Source of the DNA: Cladopsammia gracilis
Lineage: Eukaryota > Cnidaria > Anthozoa > Scleractinia > Dendrophylliidae
Assembly (NCBI GenBank): GCA_022457155.1
Contig: JAJGOT010000310.1
Span: 527,001-591,000, forward strand
Reading direction: 5' to 3'
DNA length: 64,000 nt
Shown here: piece after piece, positions 21,301 to 33,408 of the stretch
How the letters are laid out: the number at the start of each line of letters is the position of its first letter
Position numbering within the stretch: position 1 is the first letter of the stretch
The notes under the pieces: generated by a model
The model's input: the letters and a program-made list of their open reading frames with translations, nothing else
What the model was told of the DNA's origin: nothing
Database searches by the model: none
Program-made: the position numbers and the translations under genes

Positions 21301-21516
21301 TTGATATCACGGACAACAATTTCTTCGTTTCGATTATTTGTATGTAAAACCACTGTTCGGAGATAGCAAATTTACAGCCACGGACAATCGGAAGGGCTTC
21401 TTCGTTGTTTTCTTTTTGTACTTTGATCAATGATCAATAGAGGTTTTGCACGGCAGCCATGTTGCATGGCAGGAACAATGAAAACGTTTTGCATTAGAAA
21501 GAACATCATTTCCCAT

Positions 21517-21618
21517 ATAGCCTGTGACAGCCGCTTCCTCCCCTCAGAAAAAAATCGGGGAGAGAAGCTTCTCTCCCCGATTTTTTTCTGAGGGGAGGAA
21601 GCGGCTGTCACAGGCTAT
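21517..21618. mobile_element. Perfect 102-bp palindrome
   Basis: Two perfect 51-bp arms meet at AAGCTT with no loop (centre between 21567 and 21568). The ends read ATAGCCTGTGACAGCCGC. It is probably a foldback/MITE insertion; perfection over 51 bp without spacer is unusual for genomic DNA. Confidence 0.9.
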
Positions 21619-22531
21619 TCCCATAGGGAAAAGAATCTATTGTTCCTGCCATGCAACATTGCTACCGTGCAAAACCGCTATACAAGGTAAGAATAAAATG
21701 TTTGAAAATTGCTTCGGTGTGAATAACTTTTTCAATTGCATGATCTCAATTCCTTTGAAATGACATTCTCCTGGCGAACCAGCGGGTAAATTTGAACAGA
21801 GACGTTACAAAATAAATCACAGAAAATACAACAATGTGTTCATAAAATACATTTTTTAATCCATCGTAGCTTAGAACGATTAATGGAGGATTCGCCCAGA
21901 GGATTCGTCTCGTACGTGACCTCAGCGGGCTTACGGAGATCTGTTCTCAGTACCAAGGTTGAATACAACTGAGCTGTCAGTGGCCAGGCCAAGTTCTTTT
22001 ATACCGGAACGCCGTGTTTAACAGATAATACGCGCGGATATTTTACGAGTTCTGTACTATTTTTTCGAGCCCCGCAAAGACAAGAAAAAATATTTCTGAA
22101 TGCGAACAATGAGTAAAATATCCGCACGTGTTATCTGTTAAACTATCGAATAAGGGGTTTATTATTTGACTGAAATTCTTGTATTTATAATAGATTGTAT
22201 CTTGAAATCGGGATGCTAAGGTGTAATACGGCAATCTTTAATACGCTCGGATATTTTGCGTGTTCTCTTTCCCTTGTAAGGCAAAATGACATCATAGTCG
22301 AATAATAAAACTCCAGAAATTTCAGGGAGATTGCGCACCAGCTTTCGTCATTAGGATTTTCCTGATCATTTAGGAATAAACTAGCATTATTTACGATAGG
22401 TTGATGGTTCCAAAGACAACCATTAGTCAGTCATAGGCTCCTATTGGTTGCTCAAATTGCAAACGATCCCAGAAATCGTAATGCAATAAATGAAGCTCAG
22501 TCTCCCCAAAGTTTCTGGAGAGGTGAATCCG

Positions 22532-23115
22532 GGGGGGGGGGGGGGGGTACTCAACAACGTTTTGTACGGGGATGCTCCGCCCCGAGGTCCAAACCCTTAC
22601 CCTTTCATATACCGTCTTTGACAGAAAAGGTACCCCTTTCATATACCTTTCATTGAAAATGGTACCCCTTTCATATACCTTTCAATGAAAATGGTACCCC
22701 TTTTATATAGCCTTTACTTACGTCTTAGCTCTCACTTAGCTCTCACTTAGCTCTTTGTAGCCCCTGATGAAGGTTAGTTTTGCCTAACCGAAATATTGGG
22801 CAATAAAATACCCTTTATAGCTGTCCGATCAGCCTTGCATTCAGTTTTAAGTTTTACTTACGTCTGTTTGATATATTTTGAAAGGCCCTTTTTATAAGAC
22901 TTAAATGGCAGTTTTCCCTACCTTTTTTACGCCTCAACGGCGTGTTTTCGGTTCCCTTTCCTATTCTTCGTGAAATCCCTACCCTTTCATATACTTCAAC
23001 TCGTGAAATCACGACCCTTTCATATACCTCCAGCCTCAAAAAGGTACCCCTTTCGGGCGGAGCATCCCCGTATAGCCCATTATAGGGAGTACCCGACCCC
23101 CCCCCCCCCCCCCCC
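22532..23115. mobile_element. G-run-bounded element with CCCTTTCATATAC subrepeats, copy 1
   Basis: A G-run (about 22532-22547) and a C-run (about 23098-23115) bound the element. Just inside are inverted blocks GGGGATGCTCCGCCC and GGGCGGAGCATCCCC. The interior repeats CCCTTTCATATAC about seven times. A second copy is at 47148-47592. Confidence 0.75.
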
Positions 23116-23213
23116 GCCCGGGAGGTTAATTAAGCATGTTGCCTCTAAAACGCTTAACGAGAAAAGTAATAGTTTCTGAAAAATACAATTCGCTATCGGA
23201 TGCAATTTTATCT

Positions 23214-23702
23214 TATGCTGTGTTCACATAAGGGCGAAACATGTTTAGATTGATGACGAATGGAACATGTTTTACTATGAAATGTGTTCACATCAGGCGG
23301 TGCCTTGCGTGAATCATAATCAAAACATGTTTGTTCTGGGCATGATTGAAACTACATCACGAGGTAGTTCGATCTAAGCCAGACAAAACACGTCAGCGCA
23401 AATGTTGTCTCCTTGTTAAACGCTGCAATGCCTGTCGTTCATGAAGGGCTTGACAAGTGAAATTTAACCACAGATCATGCAACAGCAAGTTTGAGTTTTA
23501 TTTTATTGTCGGTTCATGTGTAATTATAAAGTTTTATGCGAGCTTTATTATGATATGCCTGTTTGGTAAAACAGAATAAATTATAGTAAAAGGAGGCGTG
23601 ATGTGAACTATGGAATTGCAAACATGTTTAGGGGAAACGTCTTTCGTTACAACATGTTTACTCTAAACAGGTTTAGCGGGTGCTGATGTGAACACAGCAT
23701 AA
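23214..23702. mobile_element. MITE-like element, 17-bp TIRs, with ACATGTTT repeats
   Basis: The ends TTATGCTGTGTTCACAT and complement are perfect. AAACATGTTTA-type palindromic motifs recur beside both ends and internally. No coding sequence was found. Confidence 0.75.
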
Positions 23703-24741
23703 GAAAAATTTAAAACATACATGTGACGTGACAAGCGTGACAATAATCATGTGATCAGCCAGTCACATGATTAGCAGTGCCTCGTGCAACAGAGATCTTT
23801 GTACAGCTTGAATCGATCGCCCGACATTAAAGTTTCGTTGTTGTATTCAACCCATAGCTGTGATTTATTGCCTTCAAATCGCAACATGGTGTCAGAGTTT
23901 ATAATTATCGCAGCGAAGAAAGGAAGTTCAATTTCCTTTCGTTGACTCAAGCAAATTCAAAGCTCTGTCAAGAAATACAAATAGTAACCAGGGAATTGTT
24001 TCCTGCAACAAGAACTGTCAAGATAATTGTACAACTATTTATTTTCACTTCGAAGTGAAATTTGGTGTTTTCTTTTACAGCTAGACTAAAGGAAAATAAT
24101 GAGAAAAAATGAAACTAAGCATAGCACTGCGGGGCAATTCGTGTTAATGTTTAATAACCTGCTGAATGTGTTTTATCAATTCTAACGAACGCGACATTGC
24201 CACATCTTTTTTGCCGATGAAACACCTCACTTACTTTTTTATAAAATCATAAATTTGCCGCTAATATAATACAGAAACAAATGTAACAAATGCTTTCTTC
24301 AGTTATTCCGCGGTGCTTCTAAAAAATATGAGCTTTGTCTTTTTCTGTTATCTGCTCACAATATGCAAAGTAGCTTTGGCTAATTAAGATTGATTACTGC
24401 GTATAAATAGGATAAAAACCTGTGTATGATTGGCTTTCCCAGAAATGAATCGGCCTACAACAAACAAAGTATGAGACAGAATCATACATAGATTACACGC
24501 CCAACATAATTTTACTGACTTAAGGGTAAAAGCACGGCAATAAAGGACAACCTAATTTAGTTTTCAATGCGAAACGATTCCTCTGAACAGGTGGCCCTCT
24601 TTGTGCTTATTCTTGATTAAATTAAATTGCAAATACATACTGAAACCCCTCTGAGAGAACAAAGATTGACGAACAAAGACGAGGATACAACACTTCAAAG
24701 CGATATTTAAATGATAACATTCTAATCTACCAAGGATAACT
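23703..24741. other. Upstream flank of receptor paralogue 2
   Basis: AT-rich intergenic DNA. No repeat, exon or clear promoter element was recognised. Confidence 0.4.
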
Positions 24742-25692
24742 ATGGAGCGCGATTTTGAGAAGTCTCTTTGTCTTGGCAGTGGAATTCCCTTCCTTGTTTT
24801 GTCATTTGTCATATCTGTTCCAAATGGTTTCATCTTGGTCGTGTTGTATAAGAATCCTCTTCGCTGCTTCAGAAAGCCTTTTTCGGTATTTTTGGTTTTC
24901 ATCGCTGTCGTTAATCTTTTTAATGGCCTCGTAGTATGCTCTGGAGAAGCAGTGATGCGATTTCTCTGTGCTTTTAACGACTGGAAAATTCCTCAAGAAG
25001 GAGACATTGTTATGATACTGGTATATATTGGAATAAACAGCTCCATGCTTCTAGTTACTGCGATGTCAGTCGATCGCTTTGTAGCTGTTATTTGCCCTCA
25101 TTTCTATCTTAACAAAGTCAAGCCAAGGCAACTTGTGATATACAACGCTATTATTTGTGTGTTTTCGACCATTTTTGCCTCACTTCAACTCGCTGAGATT
25201 TCAATGGACATTTACCGTTTAATAGACGTACACTTGCACATAACCTTTCCTCTTACAACAACTTCCTTAGTGTATTTTGGAATATATATTTTCTTAAAGA
25301 AGCGACACCGGGTTGACTTACAGAGACAAACCGAAATGGCAACCAATCCAACACTTTACAGTATGAAACGTCTACGAGTCGCACAAATGGAGAGGAAATT
25401 CGCCACAACCTCTTTCTTAATTCTGCTTTTTCTCTTTGTCTCCCTAGTTCCGTATTACATTGAGAAATTTCTTGATTTTAAATGCCCTGAATGCCGAAAG
25501 CAGAGATGGTTTTTTGCGTTGAAGGAATCAAGCCTGTTATTTCTGTTCCTAAATTCGGTTGTTAATCCTTTTTTAACAGCATTACGTGTTGATGGATTGA
25601 AGCAGTCTGCCAAAATTATCTTGCGTTTGAGAAGACAAGAAGGGTCTCAGAGAGATACATCTCCAATTGAAGAGTTAAATATTCCTCGATAA
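24742..25692 (+). CDS. Class A (rhodopsin-like) GPCR, paralogue 2
   Basis: Intronless, 316 residues. The start MERDFEKSLCLG is the conserved family N-terminus. Key residues: N28, N58 at the TM2 position where the paralogues have Asp, DRF 111-113, P237 in TM6, NPFLT 275-279, and ECL3 C248-x2-C251. The MERKFATTSF segment entering TM6 is conserved in the family. Loss of the TM2 aspartate should remove the sodium-binding residue used for inactive-state stabilisation in class A receptors, so this copy could have altered basal activity. The ligand is unknown. Same strand as paralogue 1, 4.2 kb downstream. Confidence 0.93.
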   Translation: MERDFEKSLCLGSGIPFLVLSFVISVPNGFILVVLYKNPLRCFRKPFSVFLVFIAVVNLFNGLVVCSGEAVMRFLCAFNDWKIPQEGDIVMILVYIGINSSMLLVTAMSVDRFVAVICPHFYLNKVKPRQLVIYNAIICVFSTIFASLQLAEISMDIYRLIDVHLHITFPLTTTSLVYFGIYIFLKKRHRVDLQRQTEMATNPTLYSMKRLRVAQMERKFATTSFLILLFLFVSLVPYYIEKFLDFKCPECRKQRWFFALKESSLLFLFLNSVVNPFLTALRVDGLKQSAKIILRLRRQEGSQRDTSPIEELNIPR

Positions 25693-25963
25693 CTCAACAA
25701 CAAGATAACAAAGAAAGAATGCGAATGCGAATTAATTAAAAGTGGTCACACTTTTGGGCGCCGCACTGTAAAATGAATGATTCAAATAATAATTTTACAC
25801 AATGTAATAATAAGAATAAGAACTATGTTTATATAGGGTAAGCCTTTTCAGCATAAGTAAGCCTGAATAAGGGCCCTGTTGCAAAAGCTATGTGATTGCT
25901 TACTATTGTAAATGGTTTGAACCCAGGAGTTTCAGTGGTCTGTCGAGTGTAGCCTGTTCCAGG

Positions 25964-26548
25964 CTTAAAGGCGGTGTCACACAGTCGAGACCTAAACTCA
26001 CGATCAGCTCACGACCTTCACGATCTAAATTTGTAAAATATCGCGAAAAGAACGTAGGAAATGTGGCGTCAAAATATAAAAATACCACAAGGTGAAGTCC
26101 AACTCACGTTTGTCAAGAGCTATACACGAGTTACAAACGAGCTATACACGATCAACAGACGTGCCGTAACAGAGCAATCCACGTTCATTCGCGTCCTACT
26201 AGCGATCTGTTGGCGACCTATCAGTGGGACTGGCGATCAATTAGAGCGGCTCACGAGCGGCTCCCGAGCGTCAAGAGCATTTAAGAGCAGTTGACGACGG
26301 TTTGGCGTCCGCTACCCGACGAAGACAGATCGGCTGACTCTCACGATTGTTTTGAGCATGGTCAAAATGTTCGTGAGAGTTTGCCGACTTATCACGTCCT
26401 TCAAGACACACTGAAGACCACTTAAGTCCTATATCAGAGCCCGTCAAGTGCTCTAAGACCTCTCGCGAGGGACTCATGATTTTTGTCACTTTTCGCATCG
26501 TCAGGTAATCGTGAAGCAAAATCGCGACTGTGTGACACCCGCATTAAG
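25964..26548. mobile_element. MITE-like element with GGTGTCACACAGTCG ends
   Basis: The inverted termini CTTAAAGGCGGTGTCACACA and its slightly diverged partner (CTTAATGCGGGTGTCACACA) enclose about 540 bp. The interior is rich in CTCACGA/TCGTGA motifs. It lies 270 bp after receptor paralogue 2. Confidence 0.7.
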
Positions 26549-26741
26549 TTTGTGGCGCGCGAAAGAAAAATTGGGCGCAAGAGAAAAACGAGGGGCAGTT
26601 TTTCCTCGCGTTCGCTGACCCTATAGCGCCACGCGCCGCTTTTCGCTGCTCCCCACAATCTAAACGCCTGGAAGAGGCTAGTCGAGTGTGATTATCCGGT
26701 ATAGTGAACTTTGTCTAAAAAGAACAGTAGTTGTTGACAAT

Positions 26742-26943
26742 GAATGACGTTTGGACAACCCATGTGAATTGTAGTAGACCGTCAGTTGATGGTATAAATG
26801 TCTGGTTGTTCCTGTCATTGGCCAGTTTTGCCATGATGTTATAAGTCAAAGTGATCGATGACAACAACAACCAGACACTCATAGTACCATTAACTGACGG
26901 TTTAAAATTCACACGACTCTGAAGATGACTTCCACTCACTTTC
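26742..26943. mobile_element. Inverted-repeat element between receptors 2 and 3
   Basis: ACCGTCAGTTGATGGTATAA and GTCTGGTTGTT recur inverted as TAGTACCATTAACTGACGGT and AACAACCAGAC. The arms are imperfect and no target duplication was identified. Confidence 0.5.
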
Positions 26944-27290
26944 ATCCATTTAATATACCTTTTTTTACGTTTGTGGAAAAAATCCTAAGATGTAGTCATT
27001 GAAATAAAAGCTACTGCGAAGTACAATCGGATATTCCTGTCTCTTTAAAATAATTTTTAATACTACTATTCCATATAGTCTGAATCTAAAACAAACAACA
27101 AGAAATATATACAGTTCAACAGAGAGGCTAAAAGACTCCCTCCTCCCCTTATTTTAACTGTTATAAGTTGATGCAAATTGAGCCTAGATCAGTGAGAGGC
27201 AAGGGAGGCGGAAGGGAAGGGCTGCGTCTAATATAAAAGGATACAAACAATTATCATTCAATTATGGACACATGTAATGTATTTCTAACT

Positions 27291-27735
27291 TTTGGGTCTG
27301 TGGACGAAATCCTATGGTGTGACCATTCAAATGAAACCTCTTCAGCAGTACTTTTGCATGGTACCATTTGTTCTAACTTTTGAGTGTGTGGACGAAATCC
27401 TATGGTGTGACCATTCAAATGAAACCTCTTCAGCAGTACTTTTGCATGGTACCATTTGTTCTAACTTTTGAGTGTGTGGACGAAATCCTATGGTGTGACC
27501 ATTCAAATGAAACCTCTTCAGCAGTACTTTTGCATGGTACCATTTGTTCTAACTTTTTAGTCTGTGGACGAAATCCTATGGTGTGACCATTCAAATGAAA
27601 CCTCTTTAGCAGTACTTTTGCATGGTGCAATTTGTTCTAACTTTTGAGTCTGTTGACGAAATCCTATGGTGTGACCATTAAAACGAAACCTCTTCAGCAG
27701 TACTTTTGCATGGTGCAATTTGTTGTTTTGCATGG
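27291..27735. repeat. Satellite array, five 88-bp units
   Basis: GACGAAATCC recurs at 27303, 27391, 27479, 27567 and 27655, exactly 88 bp apart. The core GTGTGACCATTCAAATGAAA is shared with the 104-106-bp units at 53090, 57840 and 59234. Confidence 0.95.
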
Positions 27736-27752
27736 TGCAATTTGTTTTTCAG

Positions 27753-27897
27753 GGCCCGGTTGTTCAAAAAGTGGATAGCGCTATCCATCGGATAAATCAC
27801 TATCCAGTCGATAGGCATTAGCAAAACCAATTGTGTTATCCACTGGATAGTGATTTACCGGGTGGATAGCGCTATCCACCTTTTGAACAACCGGGCC
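27753..27897. mobile_element. Short MITE with GGCCCGGTTGTTCAAAA ends
   Basis: The inverted ends GGCCCGGTTGTTCAAAA enclose two GGATAGCGCTATCC palindromes and paired GTGATTTA motifs. The 145-bp element directly follows the 88-bp satellite. Confidence 0.8.
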
Positions 27898-28394
27898 AGT
27901 ACTTTACAAAAAGAAATTTGCGATTTTTCTTGACTTTCAGTTTTTGGCACTCATGGGAGTTAAAGGCTTAATACGGTCAACATTATTTTGTTACTAAATT
28001 CAGACATACTAAGTAGACATTCACCTTTTCATTCGCAAGCAAATGACGCAGGGTGTACTTTGTTTTGACTAGAATATAAGAGGTCGCGTGTCTCCGTAAG
28101 AACCGACCGATGACTTCCGTTTAAAAAAGAAATTTTTCTGATATGAGCTTATTTAAAAGCCTTCGCCTTAGCAGTCATAAAAATGCAATTCGTTTGATCC
28201 AAAGTAATTATCTATTTTTCGAAGCAAATCATTGGTCGGTTCTTACGGGAAGAAGCTCATAAATATGGAAAATGAAATTGACAAATTAACTACTTTACAA
28301 ACATGCACAAATTGCTTTTATGTTTTTGACAGACTGAGGGAAAAACACATTTTAACTTTTGCCGAATATCAACTTTAGTTGCTAAAACAAATGT

Positions 28395-28690
28395 TCTTGT
28401 TTCACTCCCCTCTCGACGCAGCACAACATCTTTTTTTTACTAAAGTAACCATTCATAAGGTTTGTCAATGAGACATAAAATATTGAAATTTTCAGTTGTA
28501 ATCTACATTGGAAGTCTTTGAGGGCACCGGAGATTAAAGAACAGTACTACAAATTGAAAGTTTCAATTAGAACTGTTAGAAAATGTATTTGCCTACGAAC
28601 TTCCGTCATAAATATGTAACGCTAAACAGACATGTCGAATTTTCGCTGACAAATTTAAACATCTAAAAGACAATTCTAAATTGACAAACT
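28395..28690. repeat. Segment duplicated on the other side of receptor 3 (left copy)
   Basis: ACTTCCGTCATAAATATG, CAGACATGTCGAATTTT and CGCTGACAAA occur in the same order and orientation here and at about 31785-32100. The duplication brackets receptor paralogue 3. Confidence 0.65.
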
Positions 28691-28891
28691 AAATCTATTT
28701 ATTTAACAAGTACGAATTACTTTTTTTATATATAACACACCGAGGAAAATAACGTGAACGAACTATTAATACATTTTACGACTTTTCATTTTAGGAAGTT
28801 TATTTCAATATTCATTTCTATTTTTTTTTTTTTGAGATTTTAATCATTTGATAAATATAGCACGTGCATTTTACTGATTCACGACATGATG

Positions 28892-29054
28892 CAGGGGCGT
28901 AGCTACCTGTACGCACGTACGTACGTACGTGCGTATCTGAAAAAGTCGGAAAAAAAAAAAAAAGATTCGGGACTTGAAGGTGGGGGGAGGAGGTAGGGGG
29001 ATAATTTAAACATTGATTATGAGTTCCTTTGAAAAAGTCCTGGCTACACCCCTG
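28892..29054. mobile_element. hAT-like MITE with an ACGT microsatellite
   Basis: The ends CAGGGGCGTAGC and GGCTACACCCCTG fit the hAT pattern (CAGGG). The flanks ACATGATG and ACATGGGA are consistent with a decayed 8-bp target duplication. A self-complementary (ACGT)n run lies near the left end. Confidence 0.65.
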
Positions 29055-29717
29055 ACATGGGATACCATTTTGCTTTAAACTCGTTGTTTGATAATCTTAA
29101 CTGACAGATAAGATATTAACAAAACAACATAGAAATACAACTCATTTTTGCCACAAATGATAAATAATGTACCCCGGTATCGCGAAGATAGTATTTTTAT
29201 TGTCAGTAATTTTACAAAGGTTAAAGGGGACACTGTCCCGACTGGTATATCGTGGTCTCATGGACATAAGTTTGCTTTAAGCTTACAATTTATTACCTAT
29301 AGAAATAAAACGAAAAAATCACTAAAAATGATGAGAGAAAAGAAACACAAACTAAACAGACAAAAAACAACGCCTAATATTTTCCACAAGAATTAAAATT
29401 TTGATTTCTTGACTCCGCCTGTCACGAAATCAAATCAAACTTTTGTTGAATAAAAATCCATTGCATTTTCCATCCTTGTAATCCTGCACTTTATCTCCAA
29501 ACTTTTTGCTTCTATTTTGGTCTTTAGAATCGTTTTATTCTTTAGTTGTTTAATTTTGATGGTGTTTGGCGATATAACCGTGACAGAAACCGGGTAAGCG
29601 AAATTTCCTTGTTTTGAAGGGACACTGCGTGTCTCTTTATAACATTGGGAATACATCTTTTCTTCGTCATCAATGCAACACGTCCTTTAAAACGAAGCTT
29701 TCGTTTTCTATAATATT
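29055..29717. other. 3' flank of receptor paralogue 3
   Basis: 29420-29520 resembles 57410-57490 (shared GAAATCAAATC, CCATCCTTG and AATCCTG blocks), so it contains a dispersed repeat fragment. No gene was recognised. Confidence 0.4.
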
Positions 29718-30713
29718 TTATGTGTTATGTTCTTGTTGAGCTGGACTTTTCAGCGTATGTTCGTTGCTTTTTTGTGAAGTTCTCAGTCGGAAATCTCTCT
29801 GATCAACTCGATTTAGCCTCAAACGCAATACAACTTTCAGAGACTGTCTAAGTTCATTAATGCGAAACGTTGTTAACAAGGGATTGACTGTCGAATTGAG
29901 AAATAAAATTACCACGGATGATTGTCTGAGCAAGAAAAACCATCTTTCGTTTCGGCATTTTTGACATTTTGCTTCGAGAATGCCTACAAGGAAATACGGG
30001 ATAAGAGAAAATACTAGACAAATTAAGATACAAAAAGATGTTTTCGCGAACTTCCTTTCCATCAGCGATATTCTCAAGCGTCGAATTTCAATAAGTGTTG
30101 AATTTCCAGCAGATATTGTTTGCTTTTGAAGATTAACTTGAGATCTTTTTCTTAGAAAGACGAAAATCCCCAGATAGGCTAAAGCAGTTGTGGCAAGGGG
30201 GACAGTTATATTGAAATGGCGATCCAACGAATGGTACAAATCCATTGAAATGTCAGAAAGTTGAATTAAGGCGAAAATCACCGAAAAAATCATAATGACC
30301 GTGTTGCAAAGAGCGACTGCCCGTGGTTTTACTTTACGAAGATAGCAATGAGGGTAAACCACAGCTGCAAAACGATCAACAGACATGGCAGTTACCAGGA
30401 GAATGGAACTGTTTAATCCAATGTACGCGAGTATCGTCACAATGTTCCCCTCTTCGGGAATACCTTGGTCGCTGTTGCTTAAAGCGCAGATCAACCGCAC
30501 AACCATATCGCTACAACACACCACTGCGCCATTGAAGAGATCAACTGAAGCGATGAACGCTAAAAATACGGAGAAAGGTTTTCGAAAGCATCGAAGAGGA
30601 TTCTTGTACAGTACAAAGAGGACGAAGGCATTTGGCACAGAAATGAGAAATAACAGAAACACAAAGGGTATTCCAGTTCCCAGACAAATCGATTTCTCCA
30701 ACTGTCGATCCAT
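29718..30713 (-). CDS. Class A (rhodopsin-like) GPCR, paralogue 3
   Basis: Intronless, 331 residues from the ATG at 30713-30711. The open frame runs further upstream only from a GTG, and MDRQLEKSICLGTG aligns with the paralogues' MERDFEKS starts. Markers: N28, D58, DRF 113-115, P239 in TM6, NPLLT 277-281, and ECL3 C250-x2-C253. The first loop has a two-residue insertion (SNSDQGIPEE). The tail is the longest of the four and basic (VLRLRLNRVDQRDFRLR). It is probably a G protein-coupled surface receptor with unknown ligand, on the opposite strand to paralogues 1 and 2. Confidence 0.93.
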   Translation of the reverse strand: MDRQLEKSICLGTGIPFVFLLFLISVPNAFVLFVLYKNPLRCFRKPFSVFLAFIASVDLFNGAVVCCSDMVVRLICALSNSDQGIPEEGNIVTILAYIGLNSSILLVTAMSVDRFAAVVYPHCYLRKVKPRAVALCNTVIMIFSVIFALIQLSDISMDLYHSLDRHFNITVPLATTALAYLGIFVFLRKRSQVNLQKQTISAGNSTLIEIRRLRISLMERKFAKTSFCILICLVFSLIPYFLVGILEAKCQKCRNERWFFLLRQSSVVILFLNSTVNPLLTTFRINELRQSLKVVLRLRLNRVDQRDFRLRTSQKSNEHTLKSPAQQEHNT

Positions 30714-31784
30714 GAAAATGCTGGCGAAAATTAAAATTGTTTTGTAAATAATTTTGCAGTAGATACGGTCTTGCTTTGCATGCACGTCAAGTGTGTTTGC
30801 CTTTGTGTTTGACTGGACATTCGCATATACTTAACGATGAGAGTTATATCCATAAACTTAGCTTTATAGCCAATCACATATGGTTGATCTCATTTGCAGA
30901 GTTTAATAATTGTATTATCCGATAACAAACACATCTGGTTTATTAGAAAGCCTGTTTATTAATACAAAAAGCCATTCCAGACTAAAGTAGAATTAAGTTT
31001 AACGTTTATCTTAGAAACTTCACTATACAAATTGGATTTATATAAAGCAGCAAAGGTATAACAGCAACAAATTAATAATGTGGATGTCTCACAGCTTCAA
31101 TGGCAAAATTGAAGATCGGTAATAAAATAAAAGCAATAATTCATAACTTACCCTTGGATATAAACACAACGATGCAAATGGAGTCCACTCAAAACTTTTG
31201 TTGAAAAAAGGTGGCTAAAATAGTCTAAAGAATACTCACATTTATAATGGATTAAAAACTCGACAATTTGCTCAATACCTGTCAATGGATACCTTGGAAA
31301 CAGCGCATGTCGTGCACAAATGTTTCCAAATGAACTATAAACAGCTTCAGACCAAAACGAAAACCATCATTATAGCAATTTCACGCTCTCGGAATGATCT
31401 ATTATAAAATCTAAACCCACTACTGTTGCAGAACATTTTCTCTGTGATCTTAACCGTTTTGATTTTGACATGCAGCTAATTCCATTAGAAACTTTTAAAA
31501 CGTCTCGTAAGTTATAAAGCCAGTGAATCACATCTTCAATCTAGATCCTAACGGGATGAACAACGCATTTTGCTCTTAGAAAAGGCAACCGTACATGCAC
31601 TCTACGATATGTGAAGTATTATTATACAGGATAACTAGGCTTATAAGGTTTGCCACATGAAAATTTGGTTTTATAATTATAAACTGATGAGGCAAATTGG
31701 CCACCGTAAAAAGAGCCAAAAGCGAACGTTTCGAGCGCTAGCCCTACGTCATTTTCTTACGAAGGGCTTAAAAGCGCTCGAAAA
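30714..31784. other. Upstream flank of receptor paralogue 3
   Basis: AT-rich sequence without recognised genes or repeats. Confidence 0.4.
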
Positions 31785-32100
31785 AGTTTCATGTTTCACT
31801 CCACACCGAAGAAGCACCATAATTTCTTTAGAAACTAAACCATTAATTAGGTTTGCCAAAGAGACATATGCAAGTTCTAAAACACACCGGAACTCATTGA
31901 GTCCGGTATTTGGCATTCAAGAAGGACCCTCAAAATAGGCACCGGAGATTAAAGTACTGTTAATGGAAACTTTCAATTACGACTGTTGGGGAAGTATATC
32001 TGCCTACTGGTAACTTCCGTCATAAATATGCAACGGAAACAGACATGTCGAATTTTTCGCTGACAAAATGTAAGATGTCTAAAATACAATCCTAAAATAC
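31785..32100. repeat. Segment duplicated on the other side of receptor 3 (right copy)
   Basis: Direct-orientation partner of 28395-28690, with the same ordered blocks (ACTTCCGTCATAAATATG, CAGACATGTCGAATTTT). Confidence 0.65.
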
Positions 32101-33408
32101 CGTGTATTCCAGAAAAGAATAAAGGCATTAGAAAACCGTGGAATCTTAGCATTTTCCGCGAAAAACATTTCTTCAAATTTCATTAGAAAATAATACTGAC
32201 ACTGCGCCACTAAGGCACGCTGTCTGATGTACATTAGAAAAGAGGGTTTCATATTAACAAGTTTCGCGTACTTTTTAATATTTAAAACATTTTATGGAGA
32301 CAATATACGCCATTTGATTGGTAACTTTTAATTATATTAATTACGTACGCACGCAAGGTTCGTTATTTTAATAGCACATTAGGCAATGGACTTATATTGC
32401 TCATATCTTCAAAAAACCTGCGCTCTAAAATATTCAAGAAATGCATGCCACTTCTTTTATTATACTACAGTTATTATGATAAATTATTACAGTGCCAAAT
32501 GGAACTCTTTCCTATTTTATTAGAAGAACCAGACTTTTTTTCTCAAAAAAATCCTTTATGCAATAACAATAAAAAAAAATTAGGTTTCAATACGGAGTCT
32601 TTCAGACCGCGTTCATGTTCATAAATTAGTTTAAGGCCTGAGGCAACTTCTCATACGACCTTTTTATAGCTTTCTTTTAACTATATATCTGGCAAAATTG
32701 CGGAAAGCGAAATGATATGTCATGGTATCAAGGTCCCAGTCAATATAATACTTTGTGGTTTTCGTCACTGGGACAGAGGGTACGTATACGACATTTGATA
32801 GGCGCGCGAGAGCTGCTTTAACGCCTTTTAACGACCTTGTTATTCAGTCTCATGATCGCCACAGAGTTACTATTTTGAAACCATCACATCGTTATCACCT
32901 ACGTGCCCGATACGGGTTTAAAAACAGTAGGAACAAAATAATAGTTCAGTTTATTTAATTGTTTATCATAATTTTTCTTGCCGTGTCTTTTCCACTTCTT
33001 TTCTGATCTTCTCCTGTTTAATTCCATTGTCGTTTACATTCTGACATTTTTGGTAAACTAGTTTACCAAAACAGTACGTTTCCACATTTGAGTGCACTTT
33101 TTGAAAGTGTCTTTAAATCTGAGGTTGGGACGACCGACTGGTCTTCAACTATTTGCAAGCCTTCCATAGAGAAATGTTTTAACAGGTCCTTCGTCATCCA
33201 TCCTTGATACATGTCCTAACAAGCACAATCTGTTTCGTACTAGTTTAAGCTCTGTCTTTAACTCTAGCTAATCTTTATCGTTGCTAACGAAGAGACCCCA
33301 TTTGATTTTTAGAATTTGTTAGAGATGCAGAAGCGACAATATTCCCCGATAAACTGCTGGGTAGCCGTAGCCTCAAATCATCCGCAACTGTTTCATTTTC
33401 TCGAAGTG
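32101..33408. other. Intergenic region between receptors 3 and 4
   Basis: AT-rich. No gene was found. 33300-33408 continues receptor 4's ancestral tail in another frame (see the finding on its frameshift). Confidence 0.4.

Noticed and set aside
30714..30785. N-terminal extension of receptor paralogue 3
   Set aside because: It would start at GTG. The paralogues' conserved start aligns with the ATG at 30713.
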